Assembly: GCF_001713475.1 (NCBI RefSeq)
Contig: NZ_CP016500.1
Location: 248,001 to 312,000, forward strand
DNA: 64,000 nucleotides
Source of the DNA: Agrobacterium sp. RAC06
GTDB taxonomy: Bacteria > Pseudomonadota > Alphaproteobacteria > Rhizobiales > Rhizobiaceae
Reading direction: 5' to 3'
Every line of letters starts with the position of its first letter. Within the stretch, counting starts at the first letter, position 1. Positions 45,941-55,297 of this stretch are shown here, piece by piece. Below the pieces are notes generated by a model. That model was not told the origin of the DNA. It did not search any database and was given only the letters and a program-made list of their open reading frames with translations. The position numbers and the translations under genes were made by a program.

Positions 45941-47296
45941 ATGCCACCCATGACAGAACGCCTTGCACGACATGCGCTTCAAACCGATGTCGAGGCAGGC
46001 GGCCCCGAGCTGAAAGAGATTGCGCTTTGCTGCGTGCTTGATCTTCTGACGGCCGCAATTGCTGGAGCGGGGACCGCAGCACCGCATGCAGCACTCGGTA
46101 TCACTGACATGCATGGCAAGGGAGATGCGCCTGTCTGGTTTGAGGATCGCCGATCCTCCCTGTCGCTTGCCTTGCTGCATAACGGTCTTTGCGCCTCCTG
46201 CCTCGACTTGGACGACGGCAATCGGGCAGCCCGCGGCCATCCCGGTGCCAGCGTCATTCCAACCGTGTTGACACTCGGTGCAAGTCTGCCAGAGGTCACG
46301 GGATCGGCGATCTTGTCGGCGATCATCGCCGGCTATGATGTCGGTGTCCGGATTGCGGCCTCGCAAAGGCTGGACGCCATTGCGACGCGTCAGACCGGGC
46401 GATGGGCGGCCTTTGCATCCTGTGCGGCTGCCGGGCGTCTTCTTGGTGTCTCGCAAAAGGTGCTGTCTGAGGGGCTCGCGATTGCCGGCGTTCTGGCACC
46501 GAACCAGCGGGCCAATGGCAGTTCCGGTTATTCCAGGGCGACCGGCAATCTGGTCAAGGAGGGGATTGCGTTCAGCGCAAGGACCGGGCTTGAGGCGCTT
46601 TTCCTGGCGCAGCGCGGCTTTACTGGTCCAATCGATCTCCTTGATCATGACGGGTTTTATGACCAAGTCCGCCTTACAGCTGAACTCGGTGATCGGTTCG
46701 AGATCCTTGACACCTATTTCAAGCCCTATGCCTGTTGTCGCTATATTCATCCAGCCCTTGATGCGCTGAGCCAACTGATGCACGGCCATGACTTGGTCGC
46801 CGATGACATCGCCCGGATTGACGTGCATACTTTCTCGCAGGCGCTGCGGCTGGCCAACAGTTGTGCCCCGCAAACACTTGTCGGTCTGCAATACAGCCTT
46901 CCTTTCTGCCTGGGGGTTCTGGCAATCGAAGGCGACGAGGCGCTCCTGCCCGTCTCGGAGAGGCTTCTTTTTCGCAAGGATCTTGTGCTTTTTGCAGAGA
47001 GGGTCACCCTTTCCGTCGACGAGGCGGCGGAGGCACGGTTCCCGCGCGAGACCTTGGCCAGACTTCAGCTCACCCTGAAATCAGGCAGGATTGTTTCCAG
47101 CGCATTGGTGACGCCTCGCGGCGATCCCAGCCAGCCCATGGAGCGCGCGGATCTGGCCTTGAAGCTCCAGCGTGTGATGAGCAATCGCGGCATCACAGAT
47201 GTTTATGAGCATGTTGTTGGTGCAGTCGGCTGTCTTGGTGGGGGCGATCCGGGGCCCTTGCTAGGCGTGCTGGAAACAGGGTTCCAGCGGTCGTGA
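45941..47296 (+). CDS. MmgE/PrpD family protein
   Basis: 451 residues with the family course: an all-helical N-terminal domain (LDLLTAAIAGAGTAAPHAAL, LDLDDGNRAARGHPGASVIPTVL, GYDVGVRIAASQRL) and a second domain with YFKPYACCRYIHPALDAL. Relatives are 2-methylcitrate dehydratase, cis-aconitate decarboxylase and many uncharacterised (de)hydratases. GGGAGG precedes the start. With the cyclodeaminase-like gene it may form a two-step catabolic unit; the substrate is not evident. Confidence 0.85.
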   Translation: MPPMTERLARHALQTDVEAGGPELKEIALCCVLDLLTAAIAGAGTAAPHAALGITDMHGKGDAPVWFEDRRSSLSLALLHNGLCASCLDLDDGNRAARGHPGASVIPTVLTLGASLPEVTGSAILSAIIAGYDVGVRIAASQRLDAIATRQTGRWAAFASCAAAGRLLGVSQKVLSEGLAIAGVLAPNQRANGSSGYSRATGNLVKEGIAFSARTGLEALFLAQRGFTGPIDLLDHDGFYDQVRLTAELGDRFEILDTYFKPYACCRYIHPALDALSQLMHGHDLVADDIARIDVHTFSQALRLANSCAPQTLVGLQYSLPFCLGVLAIEGDEALLPVSERLLFRKDLVLFAERVTLSVDEAAEARFPRETLARLQLTLKSGRIVSSALVTPRGDPSQPMERADLALKLQRVMSNRGITDVYEHVVGAVGCLGGGDPGPLLGVLETGFQRS

Positions 47297-47415
47297 CCAG
47301 GGCTTGGAGACGGAAACAACGAGATCCCGGATATGATTGTCAGCAAAGGCAGGTCGTCTTAATGTTGTAATCGCAGCATGCTCGACAATCGGTGCAAGCC
47401 GCTGTGCTTTTGAGG

Positions 47416-47583
47416 ATGGACATGGCCGATCGTGCGCAAAAGACCGATGAGGAAAAAGGCGATGAGGTGCTTCGGCGCCTGCTCAAGACCCTGCCCGACC
47501 CGAAGCCCGGCAAACAGCCCGTGCCCGTGTCCGTGTCTGTGCCTCAAGGCTTGAGCGACGATGGTAAGATGCTCGAGAATTGA
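47416..47583 (+). CDS. Small conserved-type hypothetical protein
   Basis: 55 residues from ATG 47416. The core KTDEEKGDEVLRRLLKTLPDPKPGK is a charged helix with a Pro/Lys tail, a pattern I have seen in many short rhizobial proteins of unknown function. An upstream in-frame start at 47392 is possible. No partner is evident. Confidence 0.5.
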   Translation: MDMADRAQKTDEEKGDEVLRRLLKTLPDPKPGKQPVPVSVSVPQGLSDDGKMLEN

Positions 47584-47628
47584 GCGCATATAACTTCGTC
47601 TTGACCGGGTACTCTCCAGGCGAGCGGA

Positions 47629-48000
47629 CTATTTCAGGACATTGTCGATACGCTCTGTCATGTGGCAGGCGGATTTGTAGCTAACGTCAAGCATGCGGTG
47701 AAGCTGATTGGCATTCATGCGGTACCGGTAGGCGCCCATGAGATGGGCAGCGAGCACCCATTTGTGCAATGGGATGTTGGAACCTTCGAGCGCCGTACCG
47801 ACGGTGACCGAAAAAGGCTTGCGGCATTCCTTGCACTTGTAGAGGCCGGGCCGGGTTGATTTGCCGGCAAACTTCATGATCCGGAACTTGTCGCCATTGC
47901 CGCAATGCGGACAGATCGGACCTTTTGGCCAACGGAGCTTTTCCAGGTGTTGGCGTGCCGTCTCGGGATCGTTGTAGAGATCAATCGTAAGGTCAAACAT
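47629..48000 (-). pseudogene. IS1595-family transposase, N-terminal fragment
   Basis: 123 codons of an ISXO2/IS1595-type transposase: RWPKGPICPHCGNGDKFR and YKCKECRKPFSVTVGTALEG form the zinc ribbon, followed by HKWVLAAHLMGAYRYRMNANQLHRMLDVSYKSA. The catalytic DDN part (about 190 residues) is missing after the stop at 47629. An inactive remnant. Confidence 0.82.
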
Positions 48001-48075
48001 CCGTCTTGGTCCGGCCCTGGAGATTTAAGCGTCCTGGTCAGCAGGTGGCGCCAGAGTTTTCATAGCAGATTTTCG

Positions 48076-48349
48076 TCATCGACCGTCCCCAAAGGTCGGC
48101 AGGAAATCGAGATCATCGTCGCATATGGGCAGCGCGGCCGGGGCCGTCCTGAGATCGCCGACCTCAATGCCGACAGTGCGTGCGGCGATCAAAGACTTTG
48201 CCAAGCTGGCAGCTCGGCTTGCCGGGCACAAGCTCGACGATAAAACGCTCATCCGTACCAGGCCGTCTGGCCAGCTCAGCCTGTGTCCAGCCCAGGAACT
48301 TCCGCCTTTGCCTGATGGCAGCACCGAGATCGCCTGCGGATCTGAACAT
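48076..48349 (-). pseudogene. HipB-like HTH gene, frameshifted
   Basis: From ATG 48349 it reads RSAGDLGAAIRQRRKFLGWTQAELARRPGTDERFIVEL, a HipB-type HTH, up to LGKV. The frame then slips near 48200; the next frame gives AARTVGIEVGDLRTAPAALP and a tail to 48076. A hipA gene would be expected next, but an IS1595 fragment lies there. This looks like a second, dead hipB-type module. Confidence 0.65.
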
Positions 48350-48799
48350 GGACCAGTTCCTGACTTGGCTGACCGTAGAGGGGGATTTGCTGAGAGACAA
48401 TGCGATCCTTACCAATCGGGAAGCATTGACGCAAAAGAGCAAGGATCGACCCGGTCGGGAAGTTTTCGGCGGCCGCCGCTATCGAAGAAGGGGTCTCGAT
48501 ATCGGTTTCGCGCGTGTTTGTCCCGCTCGGTCTCATGGGCTTGATGGGTGAGGAACGTCTCGTCCCTGGGGCTTCCCCTGCCCTCTCCTCTCCTCTCGCC
48601 TGCCCTGGCACGTTCTCAACGAGTGATCGCCAGAGATGGCCTGACGTCACCCTGTGGCGAACCAACTCGCCCTTCTCGCCCGGCATCATGTGGCCTGCTG
48701 CCTGAGGTGTTTTGTCCCCGGATGACGAAACTTGGGGCCTCCCCCTTTATTGCAGGTGCGAAACCTGTATCTCCATAGAGCGATATTCCGGAGGTATTC
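48350..48799. other. Region without a supported gene
   Basis: About 450 bases. Several overlapping frames of 60-140 codons are open on both strands, but none has a ribosome site with a known motif, and their composition (Ser/Arg/Pro-rich) is that of noncoding GC-rich DNA. GGAGG at 48789-48793 belongs to the next small gene. Confidence 0.5.
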
Positions 48800-49009
48800 A
48801 TGGGGCCTGGTTTTATTCTGGTGATTGTGCAGATTCTTGCCGGCGGGACGGAGCTCGAGCATGTCTCGGCTTTCGAGAGCCGCAAGGAATGCGTGAGCGT
48901 TGGCGAGCAGTGGGTTGATGAGACGCTTTCTGACGCCCGGGGTGAAGCAACGAGTGCCGTCCTATCCGCCTGGTTCTATTGCCAGGAGGTCCGTGGTGCC
49001 AAGCGTTAG
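48800..49009 (+). CDS. Small hypothetical secreted or membrane protein
   Basis: 69 residues with a good ribosome site (GGAGG, seven bases spacing). A short hydrophobic N-terminus (GPGFILVIVQILAGG) precedes FESRKECVSVGEQW and a second Cys near the end (SAWFYCQEV). The Cys pair and size resemble small exported proteins of unknown function found in rhizobia. It is convergent with the amidohydrolase. Confidence 0.5.
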   Translation: MGPGFILVIVQILAGGTELEHVSAFESRKECVSVGEQWVDETLSDARGEATSAVLSAWFYCQEVRGAKR

Positions 49010-49023
49010 ACGTCCTCAAGCGC

Positions 49024-50472
49024 TCAGCAGGTCATGCCTGACACGATCCGCCTCTTCGAGCTGTTTTTCCTCTGCAATCCATGGACAGCACTGGGAAATA
49101 GCATCCCGTCTGACACGACCAGCCGGCCGTCTTTGTAGACATGGCGGATCTTCGAGATGTTATGCGGCTCTGCGATGACGATATCTGCTTTTCTGCCAGC
49201 TTGGAGCAGTCCTCTGTCGGCGAACAGCTCGGGAAAGACATGCGCGACGTTGCCAGTTGCAAGTGCAACAGCACGTGGCAGGCTCCAACCGTTCTTTCGC
49301 GTTATCCGGTGAAGAGCAGATGCGATGCTATCCCAGTCGCCGCCGGCATAATCCGTGGACAGGGTATCGATGAGACCCGCATCGACAAGCGCATCGAGAT
49401 TGTCCGGGTGGTTTCGAAACCTTGTTTCGATCATGTCGAGGGTCGAAACGTCAATTGTAACACCCAGCGCTTTGAGCGCGCGCGCATAAGCGCATGCCTC
49501 TTCAGGCCGGAATGACGGATGATTGGCATGGGCTGCCACCATTCTTGACCCCGGATACTGCTTGGCGAGCGCTATGAGCGTCGTGGCGGTTGGCAAGGCA
49601 TGATGGAAAATGGCAGGTAGCTTCAGCCGCGCTGATGCCTCGGCAATTTCTTCAAGGCCAAGCCGCGCGCAATGAACGGGGGCAAGCACTTTTGTGCGCA
49701 GCAGTTCGGCAAGCGTGTGGGCGGTGAGATCGATCGCGTTCTCATCGAGCAGGTCCTGGAGTGCTGCCTCGCTGATCCTAATCTTTCCGTCGAGGTTTCG
49801 GCCGAGCACCGCTTCCTTCAGCTGGCGTGCCAGATGTGCTGAGATCCTGACACCTGTCTTTTCTTCGATGGCATCGGGGATAAACCGATAGTCCTGGGCA
49901 CCGCCGCCGAGCGTCTGTCCCCCACCGGCTTCGCCAAGCACCCGGCACCCCCGTGAAACGAGATCTTCGAGCCTGGCTGATCGATGACGCGGTGTGAGCC
50001 CTTGGCCATCGATCTGGTCGGCTGCCGCAAGGCTATGCGGTGTATGGGCACTCGTCATGTGGATGTCGAGCGCATGGGGCTCGAGCGCTCCGTCTCGTTC
50101 TTCCGACAGGGCGAGCCCACAGACATTGATGAGTGATGTCGTTCCCGACAGCAGATGCCGATTCCGTTGATATCTGACGTCATCGAGTGAAAGCGGGGCA
50201 GAACCGCTCGGCATTGACGGGCCTGCGATCGTGGCATGGGCATGACCATTGATGAAGCCTGGCAGCATCAGATGCCCCTTGGTCGAAACGACGGTCTCGC
50301 TATCGCTCGCTTCGATCGGCCCCTCTGAGATTTCGATGATCACGCCGTCCTTTATGCGGATCGATGCTCTTTCAAGATGCGTCTTGCCATCGCCGGTAAT
50401 CAGACTGCCGCCTGAAAGGACAAGGTGAGATCCGTGGTCGTTGCCTCTGCCTGCCATAGGGGGGCCTGTCAT
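49024..50472 (-). CDS. Amidohydrolase-family metal-dependent hydrolase
   Basis: 482 residues in the urease/adenosine-deaminase superfamily: the metal motif GFINGHAHATIAG near residue 75, then HMTSAHTPHSL, the later His in AIFHHALPTATT and MVAAHANH, and the Asp in LIDTLSTDYAGG. A closing beta sandwich contains LQAGRKADIVIAE. Substrates in this group include imidazolones, cytosine-like bases and cyclic amides. It overlaps the upstream response-regulator gene by four bases (ATGA), so that regulator probably controls its own partner enzyme. Confidence 0.85.
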   Translation of the reverse strand: MTGPPMAGRGNDHGSHLVLSGGSLITGDGKTHLERASIRIKDGVIIEISEGPIEASDSETVVSTKGHLMLPGFINGHAHATIAGPSMPSGSAPLSLDDVRYQRNRHLLSGTTSLINVCGLALSEERDGALEPHALDIHMTSAHTPHSLAAADQIDGQGLTPRHRSARLEDLVSRGCRVLGEAGGGQTLGGGAQDYRFIPDAIEEKTGVRISAHLARQLKEAVLGRNLDGKIRISEAALQDLLDENAIDLTAHTLAELLRTKVLAPVHCARLGLEEIAEASARLKLPAIFHHALPTATTLIALAKQYPGSRMVAAHANHPSFRPEEACAYARALKALGVTIDVSTLDMIETRFRNHPDNLDALVDAGLIDTLSTDYAGGDWDSIASALHRITRKNGWSLPRAVALATGNVAHVFPELFADRGLLQAGRKADIVIAEPHNISKIRHVYKDGRLVVSDGMLFPSAVHGLQRKNSSKRRIVSGMTC

Positions 50473-51203
50473 GGGGTGCTCCTCTCAAGGTCGAGATCTG
50501 TTCGATCAAGCGCATAGCCGTAGCCGCGCACGGTGCGGATGAGGTCCGGCCCACCATGGGCGTTCAGTCGACGTCTGAGATGGCCGATATGGATATTGAC
50601 CGTACGGGCTTCGACAAAGACGCCACGCGGCCAGGCTCGAGCAATCAGGCGCTCGCGCGAAAACACCCGGCCGGGTTCACGCATGAGAGCTGACAGCAGT
50701 TCGAATTCAATGCCCGTTAGTCGGATTTCTCGGCGCCGCCGCCAGACTTTCCGAGCGGCGATGTCGAGCTCGATATCGGCAAAGAACAGGCGGTTGCGAT
50801 CGTTGACGCGGATCTGCCCCGCAAGGCGCCGGATTGTCTCGATGAGACTGGCAGGATCGAGCGGGCGGGGAAAGCTGTGAACTTTACCCATGTTTTCGTA
50901 CCCCAACGGGTCGTCCGCCCCGTCATGAGCGTCAAGAGCCAGAATGGTCAGGCTTTCCTCTGGCATGACATGTGAAAGCGCTCGAAGGAGCCATGGCGCT
51001 TCTGGAAGCTGGCAGTCGATCAGGGCTATCACCGGTTCCTGGCTGATGATCTGGTCAAAGCCTTCTTTGGCCGATGCGGCAAAGATCGCGGCGATGTCTT
51101 CGCATTCGAGACTATGTCTCAGAAAGAGCGAAAGCTCCGTTGCTGCCGTGCAGACAACAACCAGCGGTGCGCTGTCCTGCGCATCTGGATCCAGGTTTTG
51201 CAT
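50469..51203 (-). CDS. OmpR/PhoB-type regulator with degenerate receiver
   Basis: 244 residues from 51203 (GAGG seven bases before). The receiver-like part has VVVCTAATEL where the acidic pair should be; VIALIDCQLPEAPW keeps an Asp at the phosphorylation place. The C-terminal winged helix is normal (IRLTGIEFELLSALMREPGRVFSRERLIARAWP, TVNIHIGHLRRRLN, IRTVRGYGYAL). Lack of the acid pocket suggests control not by classical phosphorylation. No histidine kinase lies nearby. It is coupled to the amidohydrolase and faces a second such regulator. Confidence 0.85.
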   Translation of the reverse strand: MQNLDPDAQDSAPLVVVCTAATELSLFLRHSLECEDIAAIFAASAKEGFDQIISQEPVIALIDCQLPEAPWLLRALSHVMPEESLTILALDAHDGADDPLGYENMGKVHSFPRPLDPASLIETIRRLAGQIRVNDRNRLFFADIELDIAARKVWRRRREIRLTGIEFELLSALMREPGRVFSRERLIARAWPRGVFVEARTVNIHIGHLRRRLNAHGGPDLIRTVRGYGYALDRTDLDLERSTP

Positions 51204-51361
51204 GAGCAGGCCTCGTACTTGGGTTCTTTGCCCGCATGACGAAGATGCCACGACCCGTGAGAAGGTTCAAACGGCAAGTGTCGGATCTAGATGAAGAATT
51301 GTTGCGGGGGCAAGGCGGGTCACTCTAGCAGATTTGTCACTTGGCAAGCCGGAAGGAATGG

Positions 51362-52288
51362 ATGTCAATGGTAGACATGCCCGCTCCGGTTGAAGGCTCT
51401 CGCATCATCGGAAGGGCGCTGTTGGGTCTCGCGACGGTGGCGAGACAAACATGGAGTGCCAATCGCATGCCGATATCGCCATTCTCTTCATTCCCGGCAC
51501 GGCCGGATCCGCGCCGTAAAGCAGAAGTCGTGTTCTTGAGCCTTCCTGATCGGGCCAGGGCGCGCATTCTGAAAGCCCTTCAGGCTGAGCACCAGATCCG
51601 CTCGGTCGAAACGATCGAGCAATTGCGTCAAACGCTTCTCATCAAGGGAGTTGATCTTCTCATTCTCGATCGCTCGGCCAAGCCCCAGGATGATGTCATC
51701 CAGCTGTGTCGAGACATCCGCCTGACCAGTTCGGTCGCCATTATCTTGATGGTCGGTTCAGACGACCCTGATCTTCGCATCGAAGCGCTCGAGGCGGGCG
51801 CAGACGATTGCTTCTCGCGAAAGCTCGGTTTGCGAGAGATCAAGGCACGCGTCGCCAGCCTCTTGCGGCGGGCAGCCTTTGGTGCAGCCGCGCTATCCAT
51901 GGGCCGTGTGCTGTTCTTCGAGGGGTGGTCGATGGATCCCCACAAACGTGTTTTGACCGATCCCACCGGTCGTCTGGTCGATCTGACGGCAGCCGAGTTC
52001 GATCTGTTATGGGCCTTTTGCCGCAATAGCGGCAAGACCCTGTCACGCCAGACGCTCTTGAGTTTGACCAGGGTGGGCGCCGCGCGTCCCGTTGATCGCA
52101 GTATCGATGTCCATATCAACCGTCTTCGCAGCAAGATTGAAGCCGACCCGCACCGGCCAGTGTTCTTGCGGACAGTTCGACTTGGTGGATACATCTTTAC
52201 GCCGGCCGTCGAGTTCGATCTCCTTCCCAAAGGCAATAGGGTCAAGAAGGAACAGGGGGCGACAGGGGTCGAATGCAATCAGAAATGA
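51362..52288 (+). CDS. Second OmpR/PhoB-type regulator with degenerate receiver
   Basis: 308 residues from ATG 51362 with GGAAGG at 51350-51355. A 45-residue extension precedes the receiver (AEVVFLSLPDRARARILKALQ, again without the acidic pair; LLILDRSAKPQDDVI has the Asp). Then LEAGADDCFSRKLGLREIKARVASLLRRA leads to the winged helix (VDLTAAEFDLLWAFCRNSGKTLSRQTLLSLTR, RSIDVHINRLRSKIE, RTVRLGGYIFTP). It is divergent from the other regulator, 158 bases apart, and the two may share operators or form heterodimers (inference). Confidence 0.85.
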   Translation: MSMVDMPAPVEGSRIIGRALLGLATVARQTWSANRMPISPFSSFPARPDPRRKAEVVFLSLPDRARARILKALQAEHQIRSVETIEQLRQTLLIKGVDLLILDRSAKPQDDVIQLCRDIRLTSSVAIILMVGSDDPDLRIEALEAGADDCFSRKLGLREIKARVASLLRRAAFGAAALSMGRVLFFEGWSMDPHKRVLTDPTGRLVDLTAAEFDLLWAFCRNSGKTLSRQTLLSLTRVGAARPVDRSIDVHINRLRSKIEADPHRPVFLRTVRLGGYIFTPAVEFDLLPKGNRVKKEQGATGVECNQK

Positions 52289-52427
52289 CCGAATACCAGC
52301 ATTGCTGACCAGGCGCTGGCTTTCACAGCGGGCTCAGACGATGGATCCGCAGGGGCTCTCAGCAGGCGGTATGCCCAATCGGGTAGCCTGTGAAAATTGT
52401 TAAATTTTGTTTCTTTTGTCTGTTAAA

Positions 52428-52439
52428 GTTGCGCGCAAC
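52428..52439. promoter_or_regulatory. Palindrome before the TraR-like gene
   Basis: GTTGCGCGCAAC is a perfect 12-base palindrome about 170 bases before the luxR-type gene, in an AT-rich intergenic stretch (52289-52607, otherwise without a gene). It is followed at once by AGATGTGCAGC, which resembles a half tra box. A candidate regulator site. Confidence 0.4.
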
Positions 52440-52607
52440 AGATGTGCAGCTATAAATTGCCAGCATAACGATTTCACATGACACTTTTTTGGTACCAGCC
52501 GGCGTTGCCTTAAGGGCTGGCTCTTTCATGAGTTTCCATCGATGCGCGTGTAACCGGTCGCTTACGGTGGCCGGCCCTCGACCCTCATTGCCGAAAAGGA
52601 TCTCTCT

Positions 52608-53324
52608 ATGGGCAAGAAGCATCCATTTGACAGCCTCATCGAAGCCATCTCGACAGCGAGTGATCCCGATGCTTTGACAGCCGCCTTGTCAGAGTTCGGA
52701 GAAAGACACGGCTTTCCCTTCTTTGCTTATCTTCGGCTGGACGGCTCGCGTTGGCGAGCAGTTTCCAACTATCCCTCTGAATGGCAAGATCGCTATCATC
52801 GCAACAATTACGGCCGCATCGATCCCATCGTCCGTGCTGTCAAACGCGGTGTCCATCCCTTCTGCTGGTCACTCGACGATCCTGTCTTTGACACCGAACG
52901 GGCCGAGGTCGTCGCCTTTCGTGACGAAGCCATTGCCCATGGTATTAGGGCGGGATTTTCGATTCCAATCCGGGTCGGCTTCAGTCATCAGGCGGTTTTG
53001 ACCTTTGCCTCATCCGACACGCATTGTTTGAACCTCGCCGCCATGCTCGACATTGTCGAGGCGGCGGCGGCCGCTGCAATGCTGCATGTTGCTTTCTCCC
53101 TTCCCCGCATGCGTTGGCATCAAGCTGCCCCCAGCGATCTCACCTCGTTCGAGAGGATGTGCCTGCGCTGGGTTGCGGAGGGAAAGACCATGCAGGACGT
53201 GGCCGATCTTCTCGACGCCAAGTATTCGACAGTGCGGATCTCGATCGACAAGGCACGGGACAAACTTGATGCCGTGACGATACAACATGCGACGGCTGTC
53301 GCTATACGCCTCTCCCTGATTTGA
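52608..53324 (+). CDS. LuxR-family autoinducer-binding regulator (TraR-like)
   Basis: 238 residues with both LuxR domains. The acyl-homoserine-lactone pocket residues W59, Y63 and D72 have the same spacing as W57, Y61 and D70 of TraR, and a second W lies in FCWSLDD. The C-terminal HTH is LTSFERMCLRWVAEGKTMQDVADLLDAKYSTVRISIDKARDKL. It converges on the trb operon, whose first gene encodes the matching LuxI-type synthase. It should activate conjugation genes at high cell density. No traM-like antiactivator is visible next to it. ATG 52608 has AGGA nine bases upstream. Confidence 0.88.
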   Translation: MGKKHPFDSLIEAISTASDPDALTAALSEFGERHGFPFFAYLRLDGSRWRAVSNYPSEWQDRYHRNNYGRIDPIVRAVKRGVHPFCWSLDDPVFDTERAEVVAFRDEAIAHGIRAGFSIPIRVGFSHQAVLTFASSDTHCLNLAAMLDIVEAAAAAAMLHVAFSLPRMRWHQAAPSDLTSFERMCLRWVAEGKTMQDVADLLDAKYSTVRISIDKARDKLDAVTIQHATAVAIRLSLI

Positions 53325-53428
53325 GCGCACTTGTCGCCTGGATGAAATTGAGAATTTTAGGGTAAAGCTGTCGTCTTATGCCCGTTGGTCAGATGAAACT
53401 GTGGGCTACTCCGAATGGCCAGAACCGA

Positions 53429-54763
53429 TCATCCAAACACCAGGTCCTGATCAACCAAGATGTTGAAGCGGTAGCCCGGTCTGATCGTCAAGGTCGGCTG
53501 CGTGTCGAGTCCTTTTGAAACAGAGCCTTCGGCAAGCCGTCCGAAGGTTTCTGCAAAGCTGCGTCTGGCGGCGTCCGACGGGTCTGAGACCCCAAAGGCA
53601 GTTCGCGACTGCGGAAGAGAAAGGTCGATGCCGGTGCCAATCAGCGCCACCAGCGCTGCAGTCCCGAAGTTTCGCATGAAATGGCGGTTGACCTTGTCCT
53701 TGAAGCCCGCCTCCCCTGCTTGGTCAATGCCGGCCATTGCGCCAATTTCAAGACGCTTGCCGTCCGGCAGGACGATATCGGTCCAGACAACCAGCACCCG
53801 GGACTGACCGTAAGAGACCTTGGAATCATACTGGCCGACCAGTCGTGAGCCTTGCGGGATCAGGAGGTGTCGTCCCGTGGCGCTGTCATAGACGTTCTGG
53901 CTGACCTGGGCGAGAAGGCGACCGGGAAGATCAGCGTTGAGACCGGTCAACAGCAAAGCTGGAATGACGGAACCGCGCAACAATGTTCTAGAGCCCAAAG
54001 GCTCAAGGCGGCCCCCAGGGTTTCTCGCCGCTCTCGCTTTGTCGAGGAAGGCCTGCTTTTGACCCTGCCCGTTAGGATTGCCCAAGCCCTCCCCTGCCAT
54101 ATCGATGGTTTGGGCGGCCGCCATCAGCCGCTGTGTCAGGCGATCCTTCGAGCCAAGGTCATTCCTGACGGCTCCAGTCTCTTCCCCTTCAGGCAGTGGC
54201 GACAGTCTTTCGGCAAGCACGCTTGTATCGATCCTGAGCGGCGAGGCCCTGGCGCCCTCCGCCCTTTGCAGGCTTGCCATGACCTGGCGCTGGCGCTCGT
54301 TGAGGATCTGTTCCTGGTGTTCGCGCTCCAGTCGCTTGCGCCAGAGATCATCCTCGTTGAGCTCGAGAGGAGCTGGCAAGACCGCCTGGTCTCTTGCCGG
54401 TCTGGTTTGCGTCACAAGCCTGGGCGCCGGGATCACTTCGGGCACGTCCGCGATCCTTGAAGGAGGCTGGACTACGGGCGGTGGCGGATTTTCCCCGATG
54501 ATCCCGTCGCCGATCCCCTGTTTCAACGTGTCGGCAAAGCTGGTCGCTGGCCGGCGATCCAACCCATCCTCTGACCCTTGTCCACTGCGCCACAAACCGC
54601 GTGAAGACAGCCCAAAGACGATTGTTGCGATCACGAGAATGGCGCCTGCCAGAACCAGGATGACCGGCAGACGGTTGAGCCGCTGCATCCTCTGCCCAAC
54701 CCGATTGCCGGATCTGGCTGTCAAGACTTGAGGCGCACCGGAAAGCTGCAATGCTTCGCTCAT
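53429..54763 (-). CDS. trbI: Conjugal transfer protein TrbI (VirB10-like)
   Basis: 444 residues: a cytoplasmic N-terminus, one membrane helix at about 33-52 (LPVILVLAGAILVIATIVFGL), a Pro-rich periplasmic linker and the TrbI/VirB10 beta domain. That domain has LLRGSVIPALLLTGLNADLPG, VYDSATGRHLLIPQGSRLVGQYDSKVSYGQ, KVNRHFMRNFGTAALVALIGTG and PTLTIRPGYRFNILVDQDL. It links the inner- and outer-membrane parts of the mating channel. It is the last gene of the operon and overlaps trbH by four bases. Confidence 0.95.
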   Translation of the reverse strand: MSEALQLSGAPQVLTARSGNRVGQRMQRLNRLPVILVLAGAILVIATIVFGLSSRGLWRSGQGSEDGLDRRPATSFADTLKQGIGDGIIGENPPPPVVQPPSRIADVPEVIPAPRLVTQTRPARDQAVLPAPLELNEDDLWRKRLEREHQEQILNERQRQVMASLQRAEGARASPLRIDTSVLAERLSPLPEGEETGAVRNDLGSKDRLTQRLMAAAQTIDMAGEGLGNPNGQGQKQAFLDKARAARNPGGRLEPLGSRTLLRGSVIPALLLTGLNADLPGRLLAQVSQNVYDSATGRHLLIPQGSRLVGQYDSKVSYGQSRVLVVWTDIVLPDGKRLEIGAMAGIDQAGEAGFKDKVNRHFMRNFGTAALVALIGTGIDLSLPQSRTAFGVSDPSDAARRSFAETFGRLAEGSVSKGLDTQPTLTIRPGYRFNILVDQDLVFG

Positions 54764-55296
54764 GGACCGATCGCTCCGCCGACGGTTTCGAGGACCGGCG
54801 GTCCTGCAACATGAATAGTGCGCATTGCCGGGGCGCCACCGGCATCATCGGCGACATCGCCATTTTGGGCGCTAGCTGCTAGCTTTGTGCGATACACTTT
54901 CGACAGCCTGATGGCCGGCGTCGTCACCCGCAGAAGAAGATCCTCTCCCACCTCGAAAACTGTGAGCCTGAGGAGGATGTCTTTGCTTTCCGTGTCATCT
55001 GCTCCACCGACACGATAGCCCTTGGTTGATAGGGCTTGTCTGAGGGCAGCACGCATGACCGGCGGCATATCCTGATCGAAGACAAGCTTCGATGTTTTCG
55101 GGATGAGGCCTGCAAGATCCTCTGTGAGATCAGTTGCAATCGGCTGAGCGACGGCCGGGTTCTCAAGCGTCGACAATAGCGCGTTCTGGCCGGTGGACAT
55201 CGGCTTGCCGCCTTGCAGCTGGCAGGAGGCGAGCGTCAAGCCGATCATGAACAGGCTCGGGACCAAATTTGGGATCAAGGCTTGGCTGTTTTTCAT
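54760..55296 (-). CDS. trbH: Conjugal transfer lipoprotein TrbH
   Basis: 178 residues from 55296, one base after the trbG stop. A lipoprotein signal ends in the lipobox LASC near residue 24 (LFMIGLTLASC). The rest, with LAGLIPKTSKLVFDQDMPPVMRAALRQALSTKGYRV, resembles TrbH of Ti-type systems. An upstream in-frame extension inside trbG is ignored. It is probably an outer-membrane-complex accessory. Confidence 0.85.
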   Translation of the reverse strand: MKNSQALIPNLVPSLFMIGLTLASCQLQGGKPMSTGQNALLSTLENPAVAQPIATDLTEDLAGLIPKTSKLVFDQDMPPVMRAALRQALSTKGYRVGGADDTESKDILLRLTVFEVGEDLLLRVTTPAIRLSKVYRTKLAASAQNGDVADDAGGAPAMRTIHVAGPPVLETVGGAIGP

Positions 55297-55297
55297 C

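Noticed and set aside
48125..48689. Several 120-140 codon frames on both strands around the hipB remnant
   Set aside because: They overlap each other in opposite directions. The only family motif in the region is the minus-strand HipB-type HTH.
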